64,000 bases of DNA from Corynebacterium tuberculostearicum SK141. GTDB lineage: Bacteria > Actinomycetota > Actinomycetes > Mycobacteriales > Mycobacteriaceae. The stretch is taken from assembly GCF_000175635.1 (NCBI RefSeq), contig NZ_ACVP01000029.1, forward strand, positions 1-64,000, in the 5' to 3' direction. The notes beneath the pieces are model-generated. The model was given only the letters and a program-made list of their open reading frames with translations, did no database searches and had not been told where the DNA came from. Below, in pieces: positions 9,600-17,072 of this stretch. Position numbers and translations under genes: made by a program. Position 1 is the first letter of the stretch. Each line of letters starts with the position of its first letter.

Positions 9600-9605
9600 T
9601 AGCTT
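9600..9605 (+). promoter_or_regulatory. -10 TAGCTT, leaderless type
   Basis: TAGCTT is followed by 7 bases and the GTG at 9613. It has the same geometry as the site at 7367. Confidence 0.45.
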
Positions 9606-9612
9606 CGGCCGT

Positions 9613-10698
9613 GTGAACACCGAATTTCTCTTGCTATGCCGCCGCGGCGTCGATCTCGTCGCCGAATTTCAGGGCTGCTCCGAAGACTCGCTTCTCGAGG
9701 CCGGAGCCAGCCCCCTTCTGGCTGCCCAGCTCGCCCGCCTGCAACACGTCTACTTCAGCCGCACGTCCAATAGCCGCAAGCAGCGCCTCGCGCGCGACGC
9801 CGCCCGAACCCGCGCTCACGACCTCGCCACACTCGATAGCATCGAGTCCTATACCCGCCGCGTGCGCGATACCAACCGCGCCTGGAACCTGCGCCTAGAA
9901 CTGTGTCGCACCGAGGCCCGCCTCATCCCTTCTGTGGCCAAGAAGCTCCTTAAGCAGCTCAATCCGCCCCGTCGCCCCGAGCCCGGCGTGCGCTATACCC
10001 GCCGCCCCGACGGTCCCCACACCATCTCAATTACGGCCGATCCCGCCGATATCGCCGATATCAAGGGCGTGCTCTCCTCGGTCAACAAGGACGATCCCCT
10101 CGCCGCCGCCAAGCAGGTCCTCCTCGAGGGCAATCCCGGCGCGTTGCCGGCCGTACATACCAACGTCATCCTCACGCTGGACCAGCTCGACCGCATCGTC
10201 GCCGCGCCTGCCGACGACGCCGATATCACCCTCCAGCTCACCAACGGCGCCCGCATGACCGGCGCGCAGCTCGTCGCTCGCGCCTTAGCCCAGCGCGGCT
10301 ATGTCAGCCTGGTCCACCCGGAGCACGGTCCGGTGAACCTGTACCGCACCGAGCGCATGGCCACGTGGAAACAGCGCATGCTCGCCGCGGCCGAGCATCC
10401 CGTGTGCGCCTGGCCGGGCTGCAATACGCCTGCCGACGACGCCCAAGTCCACCACCTCATCGCCTGGTCCGCCGGCGGGCCCACCAACCAAGAAAATCTG
10501 GTCACCTTGTGCGCGCACCACAATGCCGTCAACCAAGATGACCCCGCTCGGCCCACGGAACGCGGCCGCATGGTGCGCATCGATGGCCGCGTCGCCTGGA
10601 TACCACCGTGGAGCAACACCCCACGCTTCGTCCCCAGCCCCGCTAGGCCGCCAAACCCCAACCACAACCCCAGCCCTAGCCCCACACACAACCCCTAA
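9613..10698 (+). CDS. DUF222-type HNH endonuclease protein
   Basis: The gene encodes 361 residues from the GTG at 9613. The first two thirds form a helical DUF222-like region. The C-terminal HNH module is complete: CAWPGC, then HHLIAW, GG, N, and CAHHN, giving the metal-binding Cys/His set and the catalytic His. A basic Pro/Asn/Ser tail ends the protein. Such proteins are numerous in actinobacteria and their substrate is usually unknown. An upstream in-frame ATG at 9505 would place the -10 element inside the gene, so it is not used. Confidence 0.88.
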   Translation: MNTEFLLLCRRGVDLVAEFQGCSEDSLLEAGASPLLAAQLARLQHVYFSRTSNSRKQRLARDAARTRAHDLATLDSIESYTRRVRDTNRAWNLRLELCRTEARLIPSVAKKLLKQLNPPRRPEPGVRYTRRPDGPHTISITADPADIADIKGVLSSVNKDDPLAAAKQVLLEGNPGALPAVHTNVILTLDQLDRIVAAPADDADITLQLTNGARMTGAQLVARALAQRGYVSLVHPEHGPVNLYRTERMATWKQRMLAAAEHPVCAWPGCNTPADDAQVHHLIAWSAGGPTNQENLVTLCAHHNAVNQDDPARPTERGRMVRIDGRVAWIPPWSNTPRFVPSPARPPNPNHNPSPSPTHNP

Positions 10699-10761
10699 CT
10701 GCGCCGGCCGATCGCCGCCTCCCCGCCCGGAGTCGCCCGTAACCGCCCAGGCCGAAGTACG

Positions 10762-10791
10762 AAAAAGCCGCCTCCCACGCGGGGAAGCGGC
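10762..10791 (-). terminator. Terminator of fba
   Basis: The GCCGC/GCGGC stem extends through TCCC/GGGA. On the minus strand it is followed by TTTTTC. It lies about 65 bases past the fba stop. Confidence 0.75.
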
Positions 10792-10855
10792 TCATTCGGC
10801 ATGCCTATATACGAGGCTGCCTCAACTCAAAGCAGTGTGGAGCAGCTAAGGGCAA

Positions 10856-11890
10856 TTACTTGGAGATGGACTTGCCCACGGAGTGCAGGTCCTGGCAGGA
10901 CTCGATGACGCGCTCGGACATGCTCTGCTCTGCCTTCTTCAGGTAGGAGCGTGGGTCGTAGGCCTTCTTGTTGCCAACCTCGCCGTCAATCTTGAAGACG
11001 CCATCGTAATTCGTCATCATGTGGCGAGCGATCGGGTTGGTGAAGGCGTACTGAGTATCGGTATCTACGTTCATCTTGATGACGCCGTAGCCCAGCGCCT
11101 CTTCGATCTTTTCCTTCTCGGAGCCGGAGCCACCGTGGAAGACGAAGTCGAAGGCGTACTCGTCCTCACCCAGGCCGAGCTTCTTCTGTGCCACCTTCTG
11201 GCCCTCGAGCAGGACCTCTGGGCGCAGCTTCACATTGCCTGGCTTGTAGACGCCGTGAACGTTGCCGAAGGTTGCGGCCAGCAGGTAGCGGCCCTTCTCG
11301 CCGGTGCCCAGGGCATCGATGGTCTTTTCAAAGTCCTCTGGGGAGGTGTAAAGGTTAGCGCCCGCCTTGGCCTGGACGCCGTCCTCTTCGCCGCCGACGA
11401 CGCCGATCTCGGCCTCGAGGATGACGTGCGCGTTCTTAGCCTTTTCCAGCAGCTCCTGGGCGATGACCAGGTTCTCGTCGATGGGGATAGCGGAGCCGTC
11501 CCACATGTGGGACTGGAACAGTGGGTTCTCGCCGCGGTCGACGCGCTCCTGGGAGATGGCCAGCAGCGGGCGGACGAACTCATCGAGTACTTCCTTCTGG
11601 CAGTGGTCGGTGTGCAGCGCGATATTCACGCCGTAGTGCTTGGCGGCCTCATGAGCGAATGCGGCCAGTGCCTGAGCACCCTTGACCTTGTCCTTCAGTG
11701 CCAGGCCAGAGCCGAAGGCGGCACCGCCGGTAGAGAACTGGATGATGCCGTCGGACTCGGCCTCAGCAAAGCCCTTCAGAGCTGCGTTAATGGTCTCAGA
11801 TGAGGTGCAGTTGATTGCTGGGAACGCGAAGCCGTTCTTCTTCGCGGTGTCCAGCATCTCGTTATAGACCTCAGGGGTTGCAATTGGCAT
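10856..11890 (-). CDS. fba: Class II fructose-bisphosphate aldolase
   Basis: This zinc enzyme cleaves fructose 1,6-bisphosphate in glycolysis and runs the reverse reaction in gluconeogenesis. It has 344 residues. The metal motif LHTDHCQ, the acidic EAEIGVVGGEEDG region, the FGNVHGVYKPG His ligand region and the FHGGSGS phosphate loop are all visible. The ATG at 11890 is preceded by AAGGATGG. A strong terminator follows, so it is probably expressed alone. Confidence 0.98.
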   Translation of the reverse strand: MPIATPEVYNEMLDTAKKNGFAFPAINCTSSETINAALKGFAEAESDGIIQFSTGGAAFGSGLALKDKVKGAQALAAFAHEAAKHYGVNIALHTDHCQKEVLDEFVRPLLAISQERVDRGENPLFQSHMWDGSAIPIDENLVIAQELLEKAKNAHVILEAEIGVVGGEEDGVQAKAGANLYTSPEDFEKTIDALGTGEKGRYLLAATFGNVHGVYKPGNVKLRPEVLLEGQKVAQKKLGLGEDEYAFDFVFHGGSGSEKEKIEEALGYGVIKMNVDTDTQYAFTNPIARHMMTNYDGVFKIDGEVGNKKAYDPRSYLKKAEQSMSERVIESCQDLHSVGKSISK

Positions 11891-12035
11891 GAGTTTCCAT
11901 CCTTAAAAAGTGGGTTTGTGGTCAAACACGTTCCAACAGCCAAGTATGCCCGTTTCACGGAATTTCTGCCGCAAAAACCATGTGACATTTTCAACCCAGT
12001 CATTTCCGGGACCAATCCACTCCGACAAGCGTGGG

Positions 12036-13226
12036 TTATTTAGCCAAATATCGCACCACGCGGGCGCAGGCCTCCATCAGCATCCAGCCGGAAAGCTGCA
12101 CGGACAAATCGCGCTCATCTACGCGAATGATGCCGACCTTCTCACTCATGGTGCGCCGGCCGAAGCCGTAGTTATGCGGCAGGCGCGCGTCAGACAACCA
12201 GTCGGATCCGAAAATCGGCAGGCCGTCGACCTCGAGGCGGTGCTCCCACACCGACTCGGCCGAGGCCACCACCATGCGCGCGGCCAGCTTCTTCGTCGCA
12301 CGGTTGGCGGGGGAATCGCCGGGCAGGCGCACGGCGACGTCGGCAAGATAGCGCATCAAAATACCTTTAAACAGGCCACCGTCACCATCGCCGGTCTCCC
12401 AGTCCACCACGCCCGAAGGCGTAGCCATGCCCGAAGCCACGGTCTGCACCAAGCCCCGGATGCGGATGATGTAATCCATCATCTCGGAAGCCATCTCGGC
12501 CTCGTACACGCTGTCGATCTGTTCCAAATCGCCCACGCCAGCCTTTTCCCGCAGCGCCAGCACGATTTCCAGGCACGCGCCGAGCACCACGCCCTGGCAG
12601 TAGGGGTGGATGTTTTTTACCACCTCAGGGCCGTCCATGCGCATGCGGACGCCGTCCATGATGTAGCCGTCGTCGTCAAGCAGGTGGTCATAAATCCAGT
12701 CAACGATGTGGCGCGCTTCCTCAATGCGCCCCATGCGCGCGAGCATGATGGCGCCCGGGCCGTTGGAGGGCACGTTCATGAAATTCTCGCCCAGTCGCCA
12801 CGGCAGCACGCCCAGCGTTTCATCGAGGCCTTCGTGGATATTGCGCTGCAGGGCCGCCAGCCGCTTCGGCGTCTTTGCCTTCTTCAGTCCTTCCACGCGG
12901 CCGAAGGCCAACGCGAGCCAGGCCTTGTCGTCGTAGTACTTATTCTTGGTCAGCTGCGCGAGGTTGCGGATGCGAATGCCGCGCAAGGTGTCATAGATGC
13001 GGTGGCGGCGCACCTTGGTGTTATTGCGCAGCGCCGCATCAACGAGGCAGTCCAGGTAGTGGGCCTGCCACCAGTAGTGCCAGTGGACAAAGAGCTTTTC
13101 CTTCGTGGTGGGCGGCCAGCTGACCACGGCAAGATTGGTGCGCGGCAGGCCCCATACGGAGTGCGCGTGGCGCTCGTTGATGGCGGCCTCTGCGAGTTCG
13201 GCGCGGTGGGCCCACTTTTCTTCCAC
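12036..13226 (-). CDS. Glycoside hydrolase family 76-like protein (alpha-1,6-mannanase fold)
   Basis: The protein has 396 residues and starts at GTG 13226 after GAGGAA. The fold signature is an alpha/alpha barrel with the adjacent aspartates of family 76 in KYYDDKAWLALAFGR, plus WPPTTKEKLFVHWHYWWQAHYLDC. No signal peptide is seen, so it is probably cytosolic, unlike secreted fungal and Bacteroides mannanases. A related gene lies in the same neighbourhood in Mycobacterium, near fba. A role with mannose-containing envelope lipids is possible but not shown here. Confidence 0.85.
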   Translation of the reverse strand: MEEKWAHRAELAEAAINERHAHSVWGLPRTNLAVVSWPPTTKEKLFVHWHYWWQAHYLDCLVDAALRNNTKVRRHRIYDTLRGIRIRNLAQLTKNKYYDDKAWLALAFGRVEGLKKAKTPKRLAALQRNIHEGLDETLGVLPWRLGENFMNVPSNGPGAIMLARMGRIEEARHIVDWIYDHLLDDDGYIMDGVRMRMDGPEVVKNIHPYCQGVVLGACLEIVLALREKAGVGDLEQIDSVYEAEMASEMMDYIIRIRGLVQTVASGMATPSGVVDWETGDGDGGLFKGILMRYLADVAVRLPGDSPANRATKKLAARMVVASAESVWEHRLEVDGLPIFGSDWLSDARLPHNYGFGRRTMSEKVGIIRVDERDLSVQLSGWMLMEACARVVRYLAK

Positions 13227-13280
13227 GGTTCCTCAATCACTCCAGTCGCACGGGTAGATATAGCTAGTGTAACGATCTTC

Positions 13281-13979
13281 CTACCAGGAGTTGGCCAGAT
13301 CGGCGTGCTGGCGGATCCAGGCGTGCATGGCAATGCCGGCCGCAACACCCGCGTTAATGGAGCGGGTGGAGCCAAATTGGGCGATGGAGCAGGTCATCAC
13401 CGCGGCATCCTGGGCCGCTTGCGTCACGCCGGGGCCTTCCTGGCCGAAGAGCAGCAGGCTGCGCTCCGGTAGCTCGGCCGTTTCCAGGGGCACGCAACCG
13501 GGGGTGTTGTCGATGGCAACGACGGTAAGCCCTTCCTCGGCCGCCCACGCAATAAGCTTCTCGACGCTCTCGTGGTGCATCAAGTGCTGGTACCTATCCG
13601 TGACCATTGCCCCGCGGCGATTCCACCGCCGCCGGCCGACGATGTGCACGGTATCGACGGCGAAGGCGTTGGCGGTGCGCACGACGGTGCCGATATTGGC
13701 GTCGTTTTCGAAGTTCTCGATGGCAATGTGCAGGCTATGCCGGCGCTTATCGATGTCCTCTTTGATCGCTTCCCTGCTCCAGTAGCGGTAGGCGTCGACG
13801 ACGTTGCGACGGTCGCCTTCGGCAAGCAGCTCCGGGTCGTATTTCGCGGCCTCCGGCCCTTGCGGCAGCGGACCTTCCCAGGGGCCTACGCCATGGCGGC
13901 CCTCGTTCCACTCGGTCGGCCCCTTGGCCTCGTCCGGCTTGGTCTGGTCGGCCGCGCTGTCTGGTTTAGGCGAGGTCAA
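13281..13979 (-). CDS. SpoU/TrmH-family RNA 2'-O-methyltransferase
   Basis: This knotted SAM-dependent methyltransferase is predicted to act on tRNA or rRNA ribose. Motif 1 (NDANIGTVVRTANAF), motif 2 (LLLFGQEGPGV) and motif 3 (GSTRSINAGVAAGIAMHAW) are present. I place the start at TTG 13979, which overlaps the pyrE stop by 14 bases and gives 232 residues. An in-frame ATG at 14042 lies well inside pyrE and would add a low-complexity N-terminus. Close coupling to pyrE implies co-transcription. Confidence 0.88.
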   Translation of the reverse strand: MTSPKPDSAADQTKPDEAKGPTEWNEGRHGVGPWEGPLPQGPEAAKYDPELLAEGDRRNVVDAYRYWSREAIKEDIDKRRHSLHIAIENFENDANIGTVVRTANAFAVDTVHIVGRRRWNRRGAMVTDRYQHLMHHESVEKLIAWAAEEGLTVVAIDNTPGCVPLETAELPERSLLLFGQEGPGVTQAAQDAAVMTCSIAQFGSTRSINAGVAAGIAMHAWIRQHADLANSW

Positions 13980-14556
13980 GGTCGTCCAGGCCCAGCAGGG
14001 AGCGGTACTCGAGGCCTTCTGCGGCGATGACGTCGCCGGCACCGGTCTCGCGGTCCACGACGGTCGCCACGCCCACGACCTCGGCGCCGGCCTCGCGTAG
14101 CGCGGCCACGGCGGTCAGCGGGGAGTTACCGGTAGTGGTGGTGTCTTCTACGACGAGGACCTTCTTGCCTTCTACGTCGGCGCCCTCGATGCGGCGCTGC
14201 ATGCCGTGCTTCTTGGCTTCCTTGCGCACGACGAAGGCGTCGATATCGCGGCCCTCGGCATGCATGATCGATGTAGCAACCGGGTCGGCGCCGAGAGTCA
14301 GGCCACCGACGGCCGCGAAATCCCAATCTGCGGTCAGCTCGCGCAGCAGGGCGCCGATGAGGCGGGAGGCCTCGTGGTGCAAGGTAGCGCGGCGGAGATC
14401 CACGTAGTAGTCAGCTTCTTTGCCCGAAGACAGTGTCACCTTGCCGTGGACGACGGCCAGTTCCTTGACCAGTTCAGCGAGGCGGGCCTTCTTCTCGGCG
14501 TCCAGGTTTTGGGCATGCGCGTTCTGGGCGTTGGTGGTGTGAGAATCCACAGTCAT
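13966..14556 (-). CDS. pyrE: Orotate phosphoribosyltransferase
   Basis: PyrE converts orotate and PRPP to OMP in pyrimidine synthesis. The gene encodes 196 residues. The PRPP loop VLVVEDTTTTGNSPL is intact, preceded by VRKEAKKHG (catalytic Lys region). The ATG at 14556 has AAGGAG 4-5 bases upstream; a longer in-frame ORF to 14814 lacks this support. It is followed by the overlapping methyltransferase gene. Confidence 0.97.
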   Translation of the reverse strand: MTVDSHTTNAQNAHAQNLDAEKKARLAELVKELAVVHGKVTLSSGKEADYYVDLRRATLHHEASRLIGALLRELTADWDFAAVGGLTLGADPVATSIMHAEGRDIDAFVVRKEAKKHGMQRRIEGADVEGKKVLVVEDTTTTGNSPLTAVAALREAGAEVVGVATVVDRETGAGDVIAAEGLEYRSLLGLDDLDLA

Positions 14557-14611
14557 CTGCTCCTTGTCGTGGTTCGTGGGCGGCGACCGGCCGCCAGTAT
14601 CGGACTCTAGG

Positions 14612-16063
14612 CTACTCTCCCCGGCGCGGGTCCGATTCCTCGGCCGCGGACTCGCTGGCCGGGTTGGGGTCGACTGGGTTGGGGTCGGCCGCGCGGGGGC
14701 CGTCGGTGGTGGAGTCGGCGGAGGGGCTGTCGAAGATGGAGGCGGGGCGGAACTGCTGGCGCGGCAGGCGGGCGGTATGGGAATCGGGGGTGGGGCGCTC
14801 GCGGCCGTCGGCAATGGCGTCTACCTCATCGCCGCCGAGGGCGCTGTGCTCAACTGGGCCGCGGGTTTCAGAGTAGGCCCGAGACGGCATCTGCAACGGC
14901 TCTTCCGGGCGCTGGATGACGGGACGCTCGAATTCGGGCGCGCCTGCGGCCGGCGTGCCGCCGACGGCCTCGACGATGGGCTGGGCGGGAATCTCGCGCG
15001 CTGGGTCCAATTCCTCAAGGCGCACCACGTGGGTGGCCGAGGAACGCGGTGGGAGGACGCGGGCGGCGTCGGCAAGCAGGGCGAGAGGCGGCAGCATCGC
15101 GTCCCATTCCGCGGAGCGCGCCTGCTTCGTGGTCTGCGCCAAGACCCACTCCGTTTCCATCCACAGTGCGGTAACGGTTTCGGGCATTTGCTGCAGGGCG
15201 ACGTGGACGCGCTCATCCACCATGCGCTCGGTCACGGCGCTATCCGAGGAATACACATCGAAACCCTCGATGGTCATCGCCAACAGCAGGTCCTCGGAAG
15301 CCTTAGCGTCGTCGCGGTCGAAGCGGCGGAAGTCCACCACCATGTCGGAAGCCGCTCCGGTGCGCATGGCCATGACGTTGACGCCATCGATATCCATCAA
15401 CAGCATCTCGTGGCCATACACGTTGCCGGCGACAATGTCTTTGGGCGCCGCGCCCGTGGAGGCCACTCCCCTAGTCCATTCGTCTACGAGGTAAGGGTCG
15501 GCTTTCATGAATTCAAAACCTTTGGCTTCCGCCCAATTGCGGCGCTCGCGGCGCATGGTTCCTGGCAGGATCGGCCGGTGGCGTGCGTGTGGCTTGGAAA
15601 GCACGGGGTGCTCGCTCGCGGACTCGTGGCTCGGCCGGTGCTCCGGTTCGGGGGTCGGTTCGTGCTCGGGGGCCGGCTCGGGTTCGTCGGTTGGCTCAGG
15701 TTCTTGCTGGGCCGGGGTCTCGGTCGCGGGCTCGGGAGCGGGTTCCGGCGCGGGAGCTGGCGCAGCTGCTTCGGTGGCTGGGGTGGCCGAATCGGCAGGC
15801 TCGGCCGCGGCGACGCTTTCGGGCGCGGCGTCGGTGGATGCGGAGTCCGTCGGAGTGGGATCTGCGGGGGCGGCGTCCGCGCGCTCGGCGTCCGCGCGCT
15901 CGGTGTCCGCGGGAGTGGGATCCGCGGGGGTGGGAGCCGCGGTGCTGGGGTCCGCGTCGGTGGCGGGTGTAGGGGTGGAGGTGCGCTGTTTGCCGTCGTA
16001 AAGCAGCAGGGCACCGCCAGCAATGCCGAGAAGAACCGCGAGAGCAAGGATTAGAAAAGCCAT
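14612..16063 (-). CDS. Membrane-anchored protein with Pro/Ala/Glu-rich stalk, unknown function
   Basis: The protein has 483 residues. Residues 2-22 (AFLILALAVLLGIAGGALLLY) form a single membrane anchor. Residues 25-170 are low-complexity Pro/Ala/Glu/Asp. A globular domain (from about 175) has MRRERRNWAEAKGFEFMKAD and VVDFRRFDRDD, and the tail is again low complexity. In Mycobacterium the gene between pyrE and clpB also encodes a conserved single-anchor protein, and this is its likely counterpart by position. ATG 16063 is preceded by GGGG and a TACTAT -10 nine bases away. Confidence 0.85.
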   Translation of the reverse strand: MAFLILALAVLLGIAGGALLLYDGKQRTSTPTPATDADPSTAAPTPADPTPADTERADAERADAAPADPTPTDSASTDAAPESVAAAEPADSATPATEAAAPAPAPEPAPEPATETPAQQEPEPTDEPEPAPEHEPTPEPEHRPSHESASEHPVLSKPHARHRPILPGTMRRERRNWAEAKGFEFMKADPYLVDEWTRGVASTGAAPKDIVAGNVYGHEMLLMDIDGVNVMAMRTGAASDMVVDFRRFDRDDAKASEDLLLAMTIEGFDVYSSDSAVTERMVDERVHVALQQMPETVTALWMETEWVLAQTTKQARSAEWDAMLPPLALLADAARVLPPRSSATHVVRLEELDPAREIPAQPIVEAVGGTPAAGAPEFERPVIQRPEEPLQMPSRAYSETRGPVEHSALGGDEVDAIADGRERPTPDSHTARLPRQQFRPASIFDSPSADSTTDGPRAADPNPVDPNPASESAAEESDPRRGE

Positions 16064-16158
16064 CACCCCACGATAGTAGTAGGAACGAGCAAGCCCCCAG
16101 CGCTCGGCGCGCGGACGCGCGAGGCTGAGGGCGAAGGCGAGGGGGCGGGCTGGGGCAG

Positions 16159-17016
16159 TTAGCCGTTGACGGTGAGGCGGTCGCCGCGCTCCACCGGGTT
16201 GTGGGGGTTGGCGGACCACTGGGACCAGCCGCCGACATAGTGGCGCAGGCCGGTGAAGCCGGCGTCTTCCATGGCGGCGAGGGCGAGGGCGGAGTGGTTG
16301 CCGGAACCGGAGTAGATGATGGCGCCTTGGACGTTGTCGGGGGTGAGGCCGGCGTCGAAAAGCACTTCGCGGATTTCGCCCGCAGACTTCCAGGTGCGCA
16401 GGCCATCGTTGTGGAACAGGCGCTCCGGCACATTGACGGCGCCAGGGATGTGGCCGGCCTTGAGGTCGAGGTTCTCGCGGCGGCCGGCGAAGCGGTTGCG
16501 GGTGCGGGTATCGATGAGCAGGCCATCGTGATTGCGCACGTCATCGATGGTAGCCACGGGCATCTGGCCTGGGTTGACCTCGGCGGTGGCACCGACGGCG
16601 AAGTTGCCAGGGCCGGTCAGCGTGGTATAGCCCAGGTGGCGCCAATTGGCCAAGCCGCCGTCGAGGATGCGGACGTTGTCCAAGCCAGCCCAGCGCAAGG
16701 TCCACCAGGCGCGGCCGGCGAAGAGGCCACGGCCTTCGTCATAGACCACGACGGGGCGGTCCTCGCGGATTCCCCACTGGCGGAAGTGTTCCTGCAGCTT
16801 ATCCGGATCCGGCAGCGGGTTGCGGCCTACCTGGGAGCCGGGCAGGCCGGCGAAGGAATTGGCGGTATCGCTAAACAACGCCGTCGGGATGTGCAGGGAG
16901 GTAAATTCGTTGTAGCTCTGGCGCAGCTGGGGCTGCCAGTGGGTGGCCAAGAGGGTGAAACGCTCGCCGTGATAAATGGATTCGCGGAGTTCTTGCGGGG
17001 AGACCAAAATGCTCAT
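16159..17016 (-). CDS. Tandem rhodanese (sulfurtransferase) with Ser at the catalytic Cys position
   Basis: The 285-residue protein has two rhodanese domains. The first ends GLFAGRAWWTLRWAGLDNVRILDGG. The second contains DTRTRNRFAGR, GHIPGAVNVP and the active-site loop IIYSGSGNHSAL. In thiosulfate and mercaptopyruvate sulfurtransferases this loop begins with Cys; here the codon is TCC, Ser. Classical persulfide chemistry should therefore be lost unless another Cys serves. The rest of the fold is well kept, which argues for a retained non-catalytic or altered role. The ATG at 17016 is set by TAGACT seven bases upstream. Confidence 0.9.
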   Translation of the reverse strand: MSILVSPQELRESIYHGERFTLLATHWQPQLRQSYNEFTSLHIPTALFSDTANSFAGLPGSQVGRNPLPDPDKLQEHFRQWGIREDRPVVVYDEGRGLFAGRAWWTLRWAGLDNVRILDGGLANWRHLGYTTLTGPGNFAVGATAEVNPGQMPVATIDDVRNHDGLLIDTRTRNRFAGRRENLDLKAGHIPGAVNVPERLFHNDGLRTWKSAGEIREVLFDAGLTPDNVQGAIIYSGSGNHSALALAAMEDAGFTGLRHYVGGWSQWSANPHNPVERGDRLTVNG

Positions 17017-17040
17017 GCCCCCGAGTCTAGGGGCATGAGC
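17011..17040. promoter_or_regulatory. 11-bp perfect inverted repeat over the sulfurtransferase start codon
   Basis: The arms GCTCATGCCCC and GGGGCATGAGC are perfect, with an 8-base loop. The repeat covers the start codon and the -10 TAGACT (17024-17029). It could be an operator, or a hairpin at the end of clpB readthrough RNA. There is no T-run, so a standard terminator is less likely. Confidence 0.45.
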
Positions 17041-17072
17041 AGGATTTGGCGCGGCGGGCGCTGCGCGGCCAA

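Noticed and set aside
11910..13472. A 520-codon plus-strand ORF opposite the GH76 gene
   Set aside because: His/Ala/Gly-rich shadow without motifs; the minus strand carries recognisable enzymes.
14564..16054. A 496-codon plus-strand ORF opposite the membrane-anchored protein
   Set aside because: Gly/Arg-rich shadow of the Pro/Ala stalk.
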